Source of the DNA: Chryseobacterium formosum
GTDB taxonomy: Bacteria > Bacteroidota > Bacteroidia > Flavobacteriales > Weeksellaceae
Direction: 5' to 3'
Assembly (NCBI RefSeq): GCF_026460885.1
Contig: NZ_JAOVZW010000019.1
Span: forward strand, 91,817 to 155,816
DNA: 64,000 bases
Within the stretch, counting starts at the first letter, position 1; every line of letters begins with the position of its first letter. The notes below the pieces were generated by a model. It made no database searches. It was not told where the DNA came from and saw nothing but the letters and a program-made list of their open reading frames with translations. Shown one piece after another: positions 25,594 through 34,382 of the stretch. The translations under genes were made by a program, and so were the position numbers.

Positions 25594-26208
25594 ATGAAAA
25601 AAGTATTAGTTATCAACGGTGCACAAAACTTTGGACATTCCGGAGGAAAATATAATCAGACTATTGCAGAAAATACACTTGAAGTTTTAAAAAACTTTGA
25701 AAATGTAGAAGTAAAAGTGACAACCGTAGATGAAGGTTTTGATAAAAATGCAGAAGTAGAAAAATTCGTTTGGGCAGATTTCATCATTTATCACACGCCA
25801 ATCTGGTGGTTTCAATTGCCAAATGGTTTCAAAAAATATATTGATGAAGTTTTCACAGCAGGTCATGCAAAAGGAATTTATATGAGTGACGGCAGAAGTT
25901 CAGAAAATCCGAAAATCAACTACGGAACCGGCGGAATGTTGGGTGGAAGAAAATACATGGTTACCACAAGCTGGAATGCTCCAGAAACGGCTTTTACACT
26001 TCCGGGAGAATTTTTCAATGAAACAAGTGTTGATGAAGGAGCGTTATTTGGTTTTCACAGAATGAACGCCTTTGTTTCTTTAGAAAAAATGGAAAGTTTT
26101 CACTTTCATGACGTTGAAAAAAATGCAAATATTGAACGTGATATGAAATTGTATAGAGAACACGTTAAAACCGTTTTTGAAAATGAATTAAAACCACAAT
26201 TAGTCTGA
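25594..26208 (+). CDS. mdaB: MdaB-like NAD(P)H:quinone oxidoreductase (flavodoxin-like fold)
   Basis: The 204-residue FMN/FAD flavoprotein probably carries out two-electron reduction of quinones, limiting redox cycling. The family features are the N-terminal VLVINGAQNFGHSGGKYNQT segment, the YHTPIWWFQLPNGFKKYIDEVF segment near residue 70, and GTGGMLGGRKYMVTTSWNAP near 110. The stop overlaps the ygiN-like start by one base. The mdaB-ygiN order is the same as in E. coli, which supports the call. Confidence 0.9.
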   Translation: MKKVLVINGAQNFGHSGGKYNQTIAENTLEVLKNFENVEVKVTTVDEGFDKNAEVEKFVWADFIIYHTPIWWFQLPNGFKKYIDEVFTAGHAKGIYMSDGRSSENPKINYGTGGMLGGRKYMVTTSWNAPETAFTLPGEFFNETSVDEGALFGFHRMNAFVSLEKMESFHFHDVEKNANIERDMKLYREHVKTVFENELKPQLV

Positions 26209-26495
26209 TGAAAATTTATTTAACTGCCATTATCAAGTCAAAAGAAGAATACAGAAACGAAGTTTTGGAAGTTCTTCAAAATATGGTAACTGAAACCCGA
26301 AAAGAAGAAGCCAACGAATTGTACACGCTTCATCAGGGAATTGAAGATAAAAATCAATTCGTTTTCTACGAAATCTGGAAAAGTGAAGAAGGTTTAGCAG
26401 ACCACAATCAACAATCTTACATTCAAGCTTTCGGAGCTTTGGTTGATGAAAAACTTCAGGAAAAACCTCAGATTTATTTAACTCAGATTATTTAA
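26208..26495 (+). CDS. ygiN: YgiN-like antibiotic-biosynthesis-monooxygenase (ABM) domain protein
   Basis: The 95-residue protein is a single ABM domain of the dimeric alpha+beta barrel fold, with the pattern LTAIIKSKEEYRNEVLEVLQNM and FVFYEIWKSEEGLADH. E. coli YgiN is a putative quinol monooxygenase acting with MdaB. The start overlaps the mdaB stop by one base, so translation is coupled, and a bidirectional terminator follows. Confidence 0.85.
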   Translation: MKIYLTAIIKSKEEYRNEVLEVLQNMVTETRKEEANELYTLHQGIEDKNQFVFYEIWKSEEGLADHNQQSYIQAFGALVDEKLQEKPQIYLTQII

Positions 26496-26500
26496 AATAA

Positions 26501-26533
26501 AAAATAGCTTCTCAGAATCTGAGAAGCTATTTT
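26501..26533. terminator. Strong bidirectional terminator
   Basis: AAAATAGCTTCTCAGA pairs with TCTGAGAAGCTATTTT around a single central base (real loop about 3-5 nt). There is a T run on the plus strand at 26530-26536 and an A-rich run before the stem that gives T on the minus strand. It separates the convergent ygiN-like and AhpD-like genes. Confidence 0.9.
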
Positions 26534-26552
26534 TTTCAAACCAATTATTCTA

Positions 26553-26993
26553 TTATTTTGGCACTTGTAAATGTGTAGAAATTGCAATTCTATTCCACAT
26601 ATTGATCGTAATTACCGCCATAATGATAGTTCTTATTTGCTCTTCGTCAAAAAACTGAGTTGCCTTTTCGTACGTTTCATCAGTTAATCCCTTCTGGCTG
26701 ATTAAAGTGATTTCTTCGGTCATTGCCAAAATTACTTTTTCTTCTTCCGTGAATAAATCTGTTTCTCTCCAAGCATTTAAAAGGAAAAGTCTTTGCGCTG
26801 TTTCACCATATTTTAAAGCATCTTTTGTGTGCATATCCAAACAAAATGCACATTGATTGATTTGTGATGCTCTCGTTTTGATTAATTCTTTTTGAATGTT
26901 GCTTAAAGAAGTGTTTTGTAAAGTCATTTCCAGATTCATCATTGCTTTGTAAGATTCTGAATTGGCATTTAAGATTTTAATACGTGTACTCAT
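26553..26993 (-). CDS. Carboxymuconolactone decarboxylase/AhpD-family protein
   Basis: The 146-residue protein carries the peroxidase-type motif Cys48-Ala-Phe-Cys51 with His55 (QCAFCLDMHTKDAL), found in AhpD-like alkylhydroperoxidases. The rest (REXDLFTEEEKVILAMTEEITL-type helices) matches the family. It probably detoxifies peroxides or is a thiol-dependent redox protein. It lies downstream of DoxX and the Crp/Fnr regulator on the same strand, in a region of redox genes. Confidence 0.88.
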   Translation of the reverse strand: MSTRIKILNANSESYKAMMNLEMTLQNTSLSNIQKELIKTRASQINQCAFCLDMHTKDALKYGETAQRLFLLNAWRETDLFTEEEKVILAMTEEITLISQKGLTDETYEKATQFFDEEQIRTIIMAVITINMWNRIAISTHLQVPK

Positions 26994-27041
26994 TACTGTC
27001 TGTTTTTGTTATATTACTAAATTTGTTATTCTGTGAAATCA

Positions 27042-27184
27042 TGTTGCAGCCCGACTTGAACGGAAATCCTTTTTTTGATGGCTGAGCTTACCGAAGCCAT
27101 CGAAAAAAGATTGGGAGTGGAAAGCATAAACGAGATGAAGCGAACGCTTTATCGAAGTTTACGAAAGAAGTTCTTTGCTGCCCA
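27042..27184 (-). repeat. Structured intergenic element between DoxX and AhpD-like genes
   Basis: This 143-bp block contains a central hairpin (GATGGCT with AGCCATC, 27077-27101) flanked by the conserved-looking blocks GCCCGACTTGAACGGAAATCC and GATTGGGAGTGGAAAGC. I recall similar blocks in other flavobacterial intergenic regions, but could not check. It would be in the transcript between the DoxX-like and AhpD-like genes. Confidence 0.5.
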
Positions 27185-27190
27185 AAAAAA

Positions 27191-27616
27191 TTAATTATTC
27201 TTCGCTAAAAGTTCATCAATACTGAATGAATATTTCTCCTGACCTGCCAATAAAAATGCAGCTGCACTTCCTATCCAGACTGAATAATCCAGAGGAGCTT
27301 TTACACCTAATGAAACGGTCATCGATAAAGCGAAAATCAGTAATAAAAATCCGATTCCATAAGAGGCAATTTTAGTTTTGAAACCTAAAATCAGCATGAA
27401 TGGAAACAAAATTTCTAAAAAAGTAGCAGAGTACGCTGAAAAAACGCTTAAACTTTCAGGAAGAAAAAACGTGAGTTGCTTTGTATAATTCTCAAAGTTC
27501 TCCCAAGCAGAATTTTTTCCCCAAAATCCGAATCGATCTGCTACGGCGGAAAGCATTGCTACCGAGATAGCGAGTCTTAAAAATAATTGTGGATAATGAA
27601 CTATTTTTGGCGTCAT
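27191..27616 (-). CDS. DoxX-family membrane protein
   Basis: The predicted 141-residue protein (ATG at 27616, MTPKIVHYPQLFLRLAIS) has four membrane helices. The N-terminal LFLRLAISVAMLSAVADRFG, the internal FSAYSATFLEILFPFMLILGF segment and the LDYSVWIGSAAAFLLA segment match DoxX. Family members include respiratory and stress-related membrane proteins of uncertain reaction. It is located between a Crp/Fnr-type regulator and an AhpD-like gene on the same strand. Confidence 0.85.
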   Translation of the reverse strand: MTPKIVHYPQLFLRLAISVAMLSAVADRFGFWGKNSAWENFENYTKQLTFFLPESLSVFSAYSATFLEILFPFMLILGFKTKIASYGIGFLLLIFALSMTVSLGVKAPLDYSVWIGSAAAFLLAGQEKYSFSIDELLAKNN

Positions 27617-27678
27617 GATGTTTGCTTTAATTACATGACAAAGTTGCGACATAGGAACCGCAAAAATCTTAAACTGGT

Positions 27679-28251
27679 TTAAGAACGTAATTTTGCTCTG
27701 ATTTCACTCAGATATTCCGGAGTAAAACCTAAAAAAGAGGCAATTAAATATTGTGGAATCCTCTGAATAAACCAAGGATATAACGTGCTGAAATGCACAT
27801 ACAATTCCTCTCTACTAAGTTCGTACAAATAACGGATGCGTCTTTCTGAAGCAGCATACGCTCTTTGGTAGATCATTCTGAAATAACGTTCCATCACGGG
27901 ATGTTTTTTCAACAATTCTTCCTGAGTCTGAAGATTAATTTCAAGAATAACAGATTTCTCAACCGATTGAATGCAAAAGTTGGATTTAATTTGTCGTTCG
28001 TAAGCAAAAGTATCAGTCATCCACCAGTTTTCGATGGCAAATTCGGTGGTTCGTTCGACTCCTTTTTCATTGACAAAAAACTTTCTCAGACAACCTTTAA
28101 CTACAAAATACATTGAGTGACAAATTTCGCCGTCATTCATTAAGATATGTTTCTTCTTAACTTCCACAACTTTGAAAAAAGAAAGAACAGAAGCAAATTC
28201 TTCGTCATTAATAGTAATAAATTTATCTAAATGTGCCTTGAAAGTTTCCAT
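27679..28251 (-). CDS. Crp/Fnr-family transcriptional regulator
   Basis: The 190-residue protein has an N-terminal cyclic-nucleotide-binding-type beta roll (about residues 20-115, ILMNDGEICHSMYFVVKGCLRKF) and a C-terminal part that ends FLGFTPEYLSEIRAKL, a helix-turn-helix of the short Bacteroidota type. No Fnr-type Cys cluster is seen. It is 63 bp upstream of the DoxX-like gene on the same strand and is the likely local regulator. Confidence 0.88.
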   Translation of the reverse strand: METFKAHLDKFITINDEEFASVLSFFKVVEVKKKHILMNDGEICHSMYFVVKGCLRKFFVNEKGVERTTEFAIENWWMTDTFAYERQIKSNFCIQSVEKSVILEINLQTQEELLKKHPVMERYFRMIYQRAYAASERRIRYLYELSREELYVHFSTLYPWFIQRIPQYLIASFLGFTPEYLSEIRAKLRS

Positions 28252-28315
28252 TTTTGAAATTGAATACTCAAACTTAACTTTATTTTTTTAGTTTTACAAT
28301 GATAAAAATCGAATC

Positions 28316-28681
28316 ATGGAAATTGTTGCTAAAATTCTTATTGCAGTTGTGGCTTTAGAGCATTTATATATTCTCTGGATGGAAATGTTTGCATGGGAAA
28401 CCAAAGGAAAAGAAGTTTTCAAAGCTGCTTTACCCGCAGAAATGTTTAAACCTACAAAAGGTTTAGCTGCCAATCAAGGATTGTATAATGGTTTTTTGGC
28501 TGCAGGATTAATTTGGTCTTTTTTTATTGAAGACCCGAAATGGCAAACGAATATTGCTTTGTTTTTCTTGAGTTGTGTAGCGATTGCAGGAATTTATGGT
28601 GCAGTTTCAGCCACGAAAAAAATCTTTTTTGTACAGGCTTTACCTGCGATTTTGGGGATTGTTGCCGTTTTGTTAAAATAA
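28316..28681 (+). CDS. DUF1304 membrane protein
   Basis: The 121-residue protein has four helices (about 4-22, 52-70, 78-97 and 102-120). The ALEHLYILWMEMFAWETKGKEVFK stretch and ANQGLYNGFLAAGLIWS are hallmarks of DUF1304. The family is of unknown function and often near redox or stress genes. It is divergent from the Crp/Fnr gene with a 64-bp gap, so the regulator might control it. Confidence 0.87.
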   Translation: MEIVAKILIAVVALEHLYILWMEMFAWETKGKEVFKAALPAEMFKPTKGLAANQGLYNGFLAAGLIWSFFIEDPKWQTNIALFFLSCVAIAGIYGAVSATKKIFFVQALPAILGIVAVLLK

Positions 28682-28805
28682 TTTTCTCTCACAGATTAGG
28701 TTGATTTTGCAGATTATTAAGTAATAAAAAACAGCCGTAAAATCTCCCGAATCTATGAGAAAACTCAATATAAGTTTGGAAATTAAAGCTGTCAATAATA
28801 TAAAA

Positions 28806-29273
28806 TTACAATTCAAAAATTTCTGTCAACTTTTCCTTTAATTTTTCAAGTTTAAATAGACCTTCGTGATAATAAATAAGATTCTGATCTTTATCTAAAA
28901 TAATCCACAAAGGATAAATCGGTTGACTTTTTTTTTTAGATAAAGCCAAAGCAAGCTCATGAATTCCTGAATTTCCGTTTGGTAAATAATTAAATTCTTG
29001 CCCTTGAAAATTGATTTTCTCTTTTGTTTTTTCTGCTTCAAAATTGATAAAGTAAAAATTTTCATTCATTGTTTTAACCAAATCTTTATCTTTATTTAAG
29101 TTAAAAGACTCAATTTTACAAACTGAGCACCAACTCGTATAAATATGAATAATAATCGGCTTCGGATTATCATTTTGCTGAATTTCCAAATCCGAAAAAG
29201 TGCCTGTTTTCATCTGCGAAAGACAAAAACACGGCACAAACATTAAAAATAAAAATATCGTTAAGATTCTCAT
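28806..29273 (-). CDS. Secreted thioredoxin-fold protein
   Basis: The 155-residue protein has a signal peptide (about residues 1-19) and a thioredoxin fold with the redox motif Trp48-Cys49-Ser-Val-Cys52. The C-terminal PLWIILDKDQNLIYYHEGLF strand matches the family's cis-Pro and following strand. It is likely a periplasmic thiol-disulfide oxidoreductase. It lies 180 bp downstream of the TonB-dependent receptor gene on the same strand, separated by a repeat element. Confidence 0.85.
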   Translation of the reverse strand: MRILTIFLFLMFVPCFCLSQMKTGTFSDLEIQQNDNPKPIIIHIYTSWCSVCKIESFNLNKDKDLVKTMNENFYFINFEAEKTKEKINFQGQEFNYLPNGNSGIHELALALSKKKSQPIYPLWIILDKDQNLIYYHEGLFKLEKLKEKLTEIFEL

Positions 29274-29295
29274 TTCATAAATTTTATGATTTTAT

Positions 29296-29440
29296 TTTTA
29301 CCGCAAAAGAGAAAAAAGATTTTCAAACCTTTCTAAGATATTTAAAAGTTGATAAAAGCATAATGTTTAAAATTTTGCATTTTGTAAGCTTTTGAATATC
29401 TATTTTTTCAATCATTTCTTTTACTTCTTTTGTGGTAAAA
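29296..29440. repeat. Intergenic inverted-repeat element with ACCRCAAAAG ends
   Basis: The left end reads TTTTACCGCAAAAGAG and the right end, on the other strand, TTTTACCACAAAAGAAG; homology continues inward with gaps for about 55 bp. The ends resemble those of the 598-bp element around the GxxExxY gene (38280-38877), but this copy carries no gene. Confidence 0.6.
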
Positions 29441-29452
29441 TTTCATATATCA

Positions 29453-31525
29453 TTATTTTAAAATATATTTAACACCCAGAAAACCTCGTATTTTTTGCAT
29501 AGGAGCGTATCCGTAAGTTGTATCAAAAGTATAATAATTGGGATTATTAATCGGGTCATCAACATTTTTATCAAAAGGATCAAACGGTCGCATCAATGGA
29601 TCTTTCGGTGTGAAATTGAACAGATTTTTAATTCCGCAATACACTTCAAATCCTGATTTGAAACTTTTCGAAACCTGAATATTGGCTAAATTATAAAATG
29701 GCGAATATCCGGGTCGATAATCATTCGGTAAAACAGGCAATCGCATCGGTCCGTAAAACTGTCCTGTAAAATCAATCGTCAAATTACTCGGAAATTTATA
29801 GGTTAAATTGTACGTTCCACTCCATTTTGGAGCATGAAGCTGTTGTGATTTTTGTCTGTCATCATCAAATCTTTGGTACACATCAAGATATGTTACACCC
29901 AAATTGATACTTAATGGAAAATTAAAAGTATAATCCAAATTCAAAGAAGCTCCTCTCGAAATCCCATAACCTTGAAGGTTATCGTAAATAATTTTCTGAG
30001 GATCTGTATCAAAATCACCAACAATTTTATTGCTGAAATAGGTATAAAATGCAGAAGCATCAAGATTAAGCAATTTGTCCCCAACAGGAATTTTCCAAAT
30101 ATAATTTAAATTTCCGTTGATCGATTTTTCAGGTTTTAAATTTGATTTAATAACAACATCACGTGAGCCTGTCAAAGCTGCATGATCTTCTGTAAACAAA
30201 TTCACCACACGAAAGCCCGTTCCAAAATTGAATCTCAACGTATGATAAGGATTGGGCGAAAACTTCCAAGCAAAACGCGGTGAATGTACCGCATGATGAA
30301 TTTTATCATAATCGAATCTGTAACCGATTAACAATGTATTTTTTTCGTTAATTTCCCACTGATCCTGAATAAATAGTCCGAAAATCGGGGATTTCATCGG
30401 TTCGTTTAGCAATCCGTCATTAGACAATGTTCCGGGCGTATTATCATCATAATAGGTTTTCTTAAAAGTAGCTCCTAAAATCAAATCATGATTTCCCAAT
30501 TTCTTATCCCAATAGGTTTGCGTAAAAGCTACTTTTTGCGTCGCCAGAAAAGGGTTACTTCCGTAAAAAGAATTTTGATCATGAAAATTAAACGAAAACT
30601 GAGTCACAATATTTTCTTTCATTGGCCATTGATAGATTCCAAAAGCTTCGACTCGATTGGTATAAATACTTTCTCCGTAAATTTCATCACTTCCACGATA
30701 GGATTTATTCCACTGCATTTCTCCACCAAAACGGTCTTCATATAAATACCTCAACGCAAAACTTGCCAATCGATTTTCTTTTCGCTGGAAATTCCATTTA
30801 TTAAAAATCGAAATTCTGTTTTGTAACGCTGCATCCGTAAAATTGTCATTATTTTCGTCAAATCTTTTGGTAGAATTAAAATAATTTAGGCTTAATAATG
30901 AAGCAATATTTTTATTTATGTTAAATTTCGTTGAAAAATCAACATTATTTTCTGCCCAGCTTGTTGTCATTACATCGACACTTAATTTCGGAGCTGTCAA
31001 AGCATTTTTTGTAATAATATTAATCACTCCGCCCATCGCTTCAGAGCCATACAATGACGAAGCCGGGCCTTTTACAACCTCAATTCTGTCCACCAAACTA
31101 TTTGGAATTCCGCTTAACCCGTAGACTGTTGAAAGTGAACTTACAATCGGCATCCCATCAATCAAAATCATTGTATAAGGTCCTTCCAATCCGTTGATGT
31201 GAATGTCTCCCGTATTACAAACGGAGCAATTAAGCTGAGGTTTTACACCATTTACCATCGCAATCGCTTCAAAAATATTCGGAGTGGGATTTTTCTGGAA
31301 AAATTTTTGACTGTAAATTTCCACTGCAACCGGACTTTTTGATTTGCTGACAGGTTTCAAAGTTCCTGTAATCACAACATCATCAATATCTCTCGTCTTA
31401 ATTTCTTTTTTAACAGGAGCTTTTATTGAATCTGTTTTTTTAGAAGGACTTACAGTTAAACTATATGTTTCCTGAGCGAAACAAAATGAGGATAAAAAAA
31501 GAGCAGAAAATAATATTCGTTGCAT
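29453..31525 (-). CDS. TonB-dependent outer-membrane receptor
   Basis: The predicted 690-residue protein starts at 31525 with a signal peptide (MQRILFSALFLSSFCFAQ). A plug domain at about residues 50-190 contains the VVITGTLKPVSKSKSPVAVEIYS start and RIEVVKGPASSLYGSEAMGGVINIITK. The remainder is the beta-barrel, which ends in an aromatic-rich strand. Similarity to the FepA/ColI/BtuB-type branch is suggested by the plug. The substrate could be a siderophore, metal chelate or vitamin; nothing upstream such as a riboswitch indicates B12. A plug Cys pair (NCSVCNTG) is present and unusual. Confidence 0.9.
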   Translation of the reverse strand: MQRILFSALFLSSFCFAQETYSLTVSPSKKTDSIKAPVKKEIKTRDIDDVVITGTLKPVSKSKSPVAVEIYSQKFFQKNPTPNIFEAIAMVNGVKPQLNCSVCNTGDIHINGLEGPYTMILIDGMPIVSSLSTVYGLSGIPNSLVDRIEVVKGPASSLYGSEAMGGVINIITKNALTAPKLSVDVMTTSWAENNVDFSTKFNINKNIASLLSLNYFNSTKRFDENNDNFTDAALQNRISIFNKWNFQRKENRLASFALRYLYEDRFGGEMQWNKSYRGSDEIYGESIYTNRVEAFGIYQWPMKENIVTQFSFNFHDQNSFYGSNPFLATQKVAFTQTYWDKKLGNHDLILGATFKKTYYDDNTPGTLSNDGLLNEPMKSPIFGLFIQDQWEINEKNTLLIGYRFDYDKIHHAVHSPRFAWKFSPNPYHTLRFNFGTGFRVVNLFTEDHAALTGSRDVVIKSNLKPEKSINGNLNYIWKIPVGDKLLNLDASAFYTYFSNKIVGDFDTDPQKIIYDNLQGYGISRGASLNLDYTFNFPLSINLGVTYLDVYQRFDDDRQKSQQLHAPKWSGTYNLTYKFPSNLTIDFTGQFYGPMRLPVLPNDYRPGYSPFYNLANIQVSKSFKSGFEVYCGIKNLFNFTPKDPLMRPFDPFDKNVDDPINNPNYYTFDTTYGYAPMQKIRGFLGVKYILK

Positions 31526-31653
31526 GAAATTAAAATTGTTAGACAAAACTAACATTTATTTTTAGAATACCAAAACTAATTTTATTAACCTTGGAGATTC
31601 ATATCAAAAAAAACACAGTGAAAAATCTTTCAACACAATTCATTAAAAAATAT

Positions 31654-31661
31654 TAAATTTG
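31654..31661 (+). promoter_or_regulatory. Putative -7 element of hmgA
   Basis: TAAATTTG at 31654-31661 is an exact TAnnTTTG match, 22 bp upstream of the ATG. Confidence 0.55.
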
Positions 31662-31683
31662 AGAGTCAACATATAAAAGTAAA

Positions 31684-32871
31684 ATGAGATATCATCAGTC
31701 GGGAAATATCCCACAGAAAAGGCATACGATTTTCAAGTCTCTGGAAGATAAATTCTATTACGAACAACTTTTCGGAACCGAAGGTTTTCATGGAATTTCT
31801 TCGTTGTTATATCATATTCATCGTCCGACTCAAATCAAGTCAATTGGCGAAGCGAAAGATGTGACCCCAAAAATTGCGATTGATAAAAACGTGACTCCAA
31901 GAATGTTTAAGGGAATGAATGTAACTCCTGAAGACGATTTTATGGACAGCCGAAAGTTTTTGATGGTGAACAACGACCTGAAAATGGGATTATCGAAGCC
32001 TAGAAAATCGATGGATTATTTCTACAAAAATGCCGAGTGCGACGAACTTTTATACGCTCACAGCGGAAGCGGAATTCTAAAAACCTTTGTTGGAAATCTG
32101 GAATTTTCTGTTGGTGATTATTTAATTATTCCAAGAGGAACGATTTATCAGGTTGAATTACATTCTGACGATACTGTTTTCTTTGTGGTTGAAAGTCACT
32201 CTCCTATTTACACTCCAAAGCGTTACAGAAACGAATTTGGACAATTATTAGAGCATTCTCCATTCTGCGAAAGAGATATTATTACACCAACTTTTGTGGG
32301 ACCAAAAGACGAAAAGGGAGAATTCTTAATTAAAGTAAAAAAAGAAAATCAGATTACTGATTTCATCTATGCAACACATCCGTTCGATGTTGTAGGTTGG
32401 GACGGATATTTTTATCCTTATAAATTTAATATTAAAAACTTCGAGCCGATTACGGGAAGAATTCACCAACCACCACCAATTCACCAGACTTTTGAAGCGC
32501 ACAATTTTGTGGTTTGTTCGTTCTGTGCAAGAATGTATGATTATCATCCGTTGGCAATTCCAGCGCCTTACAATCACTCAAATATTGACTCTGATGAGGT
32601 TTTATTCTACACTGAAGGTGATTTTATGAGCCGAAACCATATCGATTTAATGGATTTCACGCTTCATCCAGGAGGAATCGTTCACGGACCTCATCCCGGA
32701 GCAATGGAACGCAGTATCGGAAAAAAATTCACTGAAGAATATGCAGTGATGGTTGACCCGTTCAGACCTTTAAAAATTACTGAAGAAGCTTTAAAAGTAG
32801 AAGATCCTTCTTACAAAACTTCTTGGCTGGAAAGTGAAGATCATAGTTTAGAAGACCGTTCGCAGGAATAA
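31684..32871 (+). CDS. hmgA: Homogentisate 1,2-dioxygenase
   Basis: The 395-residue cupin-type enzyme opens the ring of homogentisate to maleylacetoacetate. Recognisable segments are RYHQSGNIPQKRHTIF at the N-terminus, ELLYAHSGSGILKT near residue 122, DYLIIPRGTIYQVE near 145, and the C-terminal DFTLHPGGIVHGPHPGAMERSIG with its iron-binding and active-site histidines. It is somewhat shorter than the roughly 430-residue human and Pseudomonas enzymes, as in other Bacteroidota. hppD and fahA are within 6 kb on the same strand. Confidence 0.95.
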   Translation: MRYHQSGNIPQKRHTIFKSLEDKFYYEQLFGTEGFHGISSLLYHIHRPTQIKSIGEAKDVTPKIAIDKNVTPRMFKGMNVTPEDDFMDSRKFLMVNNDLKMGLSKPRKSMDYFYKNAECDELLYAHSGSGILKTFVGNLEFSVGDYLIIPRGTIYQVELHSDDTVFFVVESHSPIYTPKRYRNEFGQLLEHSPFCERDIITPTFVGPKDEKGEFLIKVKKENQITDFIYATHPFDVVGWDGYFYPYKFNIKNFEPITGRIHQPPPIHQTFEAHNFVVCSFCARMYDYHPLAIPAPYNHSNIDSDEVLFYTEGDFMSRNHIDLMDFTLHPGGIVHGPHPGAMERSIGKKFTEEYAVMVDPFRPLKITEEALKVEDPSYKTSWLESEDHSLEDRSQE

Positions 32872-32888
32872 TGCAGCTATATGTAATT

Positions 32889-32909
32889 AGCTTTTGGCTT
32901 TTAGCTTTA
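32889..32909. repeat. Three tandem heptamers after hmgA
   Basis: AGCTTTT, GGCTTTT, AGCTTTA lie in tandem in the hmgA 3' region, just before its terminator. The 7-bp period matches the other elements. Confidence 0.5.
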
Positions 32910-32930
32910 AATCTATTATAAAATATATTG

Positions 32931-32959
32931 AGGACTGAATTTAAAATTCAGTCCTTTTT
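32931..32959 (+). terminator. Rho-independent terminator after hmgA
   Basis: AGGACTGAATTT (32931-32942) pairs with AAATTCAGTCCT (32944-32955), with a run of five T overlapping its end. Confidence 0.85.
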
Positions 32960-33079
32960 CATTCAATTTTCACCAAAACATGATAAATATTTTCTCTTAT
33001 TAATAGCCTGTAAAAATTAGATAAACTATCTTTAAAGGAAGAAAGAAATCGTAAAATCTATCCTTTAAAATTTTAGAAA

Positions 33080-34354
33080 ATGTACAATTATATAAGTGCA
33101 GAAGAAGCTGTATATACCGTAAAAAGTGGAAATCGTGTGTTTTTTCATGGAAGTGCATGTACCCCAAATCATTTAATTGACGAATTGGCGAAACAATCTC
33201 ACCGACTAGACAAAGTAGAAATTGTTTCCATCACACAACAAGGAAATGTGGAAGTTGCAAAACCAGAATATAAAGACAAGTTTTTCGTGAACTCATTATT
33301 TGTTTCAACACCTGTGCGAGATGCAGTGAATTCTGACCGTGGAGATTTCGTGCCCGTTTTTTTAAGTGAAATCCCTATTCTTTTCAGGAAAAACATTTTA
33401 CCGCTTGATGTTGCCTTTATCACAGTTTCGCCGCCTGATAAACACGGTTTCTGTACATTGGGAACTTCTGTAGATGTTGCGAGAGCCGCTGTTGATACTG
33501 CTCAGACTATTGTTGCCATCGTTAATCCTTTAATGCCAAGAACACACGGTGACGGAATGATCCACATCAGCAAAATTCATAAATTGGTTTGGCATGAAGA
33601 AGAACTTCCAACTGTTGATTATGGTGCAAAAGTAGGTCCGGACGAAATGTTGGTCGGAAAAAACGTTGCCGAATTAATTGAAGATAGATCCACACTTCAA
33701 ATGGGAATCGGAACTATTCCTGATGCAGTTTTAAAATGTTTGGGGAATCATAAAGATTTGGGAATTCATACCGAAATGTTGAGTGACGGAGTGATTGATT
33801 TGATTCAAAACGACGTCATTAACAATAAATACAAAGGTTACAATGATAATAAAACAATTACAAGTTTCTGTTTCGGAACAAGAAAATTATACGATTATGT
33901 AGATGATAACACCGTTTTCTCTTTTGACGATGTGAGCACAGTGAATTTCCCAATTAATATTATGAGAAACAATAAAATGGTTGCGATTAATTCTGCGATT
34001 GAAATAGATTTAACCGGACAAGTTTGCGCAGATTCCATCGGAACAATGCAATACAGCGGAATTGGCGGACAAATGGATTTTATGAGAGGAGCAGCTTTAA
34101 GCGAGGACGGAAAACCAATTATCGCCATCACATCAAGAACGAAAAGAGGAGTTTCCAGAATTGTTCCATTCCTGAAACAGGGAGCCGGAGTTGTAACAAC
34201 AAGAGGTCATATTCATTGGGTTGTTACAGAATACGGAAGTGTGTATTTATATGGAAAAAATCTTCGCCAGAGAGCTCAGGAACTCATCAGTATTGCACAT
34301 CCTGATGACAGAGAAATGTTGGAGAGAGCAGCTTATGAGAGATTTAAGCATTAG
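33080..34354 (+). CDS. Acetyl-CoA hydrolase/transferase family protein
   Basis: The 424-residue protein is a type I CoA-transferase of the acetyl-CoA hydrolase/4-hydroxybutyrate CoA-transferase group. The N-terminal domain includes VFFHGSACTPNHLIDELAK. Glu232 in GIHTEMLSDG is the probable catalytic Glu, and the C-terminal AcetylCoA_hyd_C domain has MQYSGIGGQMDFMRGA and GVVTTRGHIHWVVTEYGSVYLYGKNLR. It lies in the tyrosine-degradation region and might handle acetoacetate or acetate CoA exchange, which is inferred from location only. The exact acyl donor and acceptor are unknown. Confidence 0.88.
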   Translation: MYNYISAEEAVYTVKSGNRVFFHGSACTPNHLIDELAKQSHRLDKVEIVSITQQGNVEVAKPEYKDKFFVNSLFVSTPVRDAVNSDRGDFVPVFLSEIPILFRKNILPLDVAFITVSPPDKHGFCTLGTSVDVARAAVDTAQTIVAIVNPLMPRTHGDGMIHISKIHKLVWHEEELPTVDYGAKVGPDEMLVGKNVAELIEDRSTLQMGIGTIPDAVLKCLGNHKDLGIHTEMLSDGVIDLIQNDVINNKYKGYNDNKTITSFCFGTRKLYDYVDDNTVFSFDDVSTVNFPINIMRNNKMVAINSAIEIDLTGQVCADSIGTMQYSGIGGQMDFMRGAALSEDGKPIIAITSRTKRGVSRIVPFLKQGAGVVTTRGHIHWVVTEYGSVYLYGKNLRQRAQELISIAHPDDREMLERAAYERFKH

Positions 34355-34382
34355 TTTTAGCGAATTAATAAAAACACCTAAA

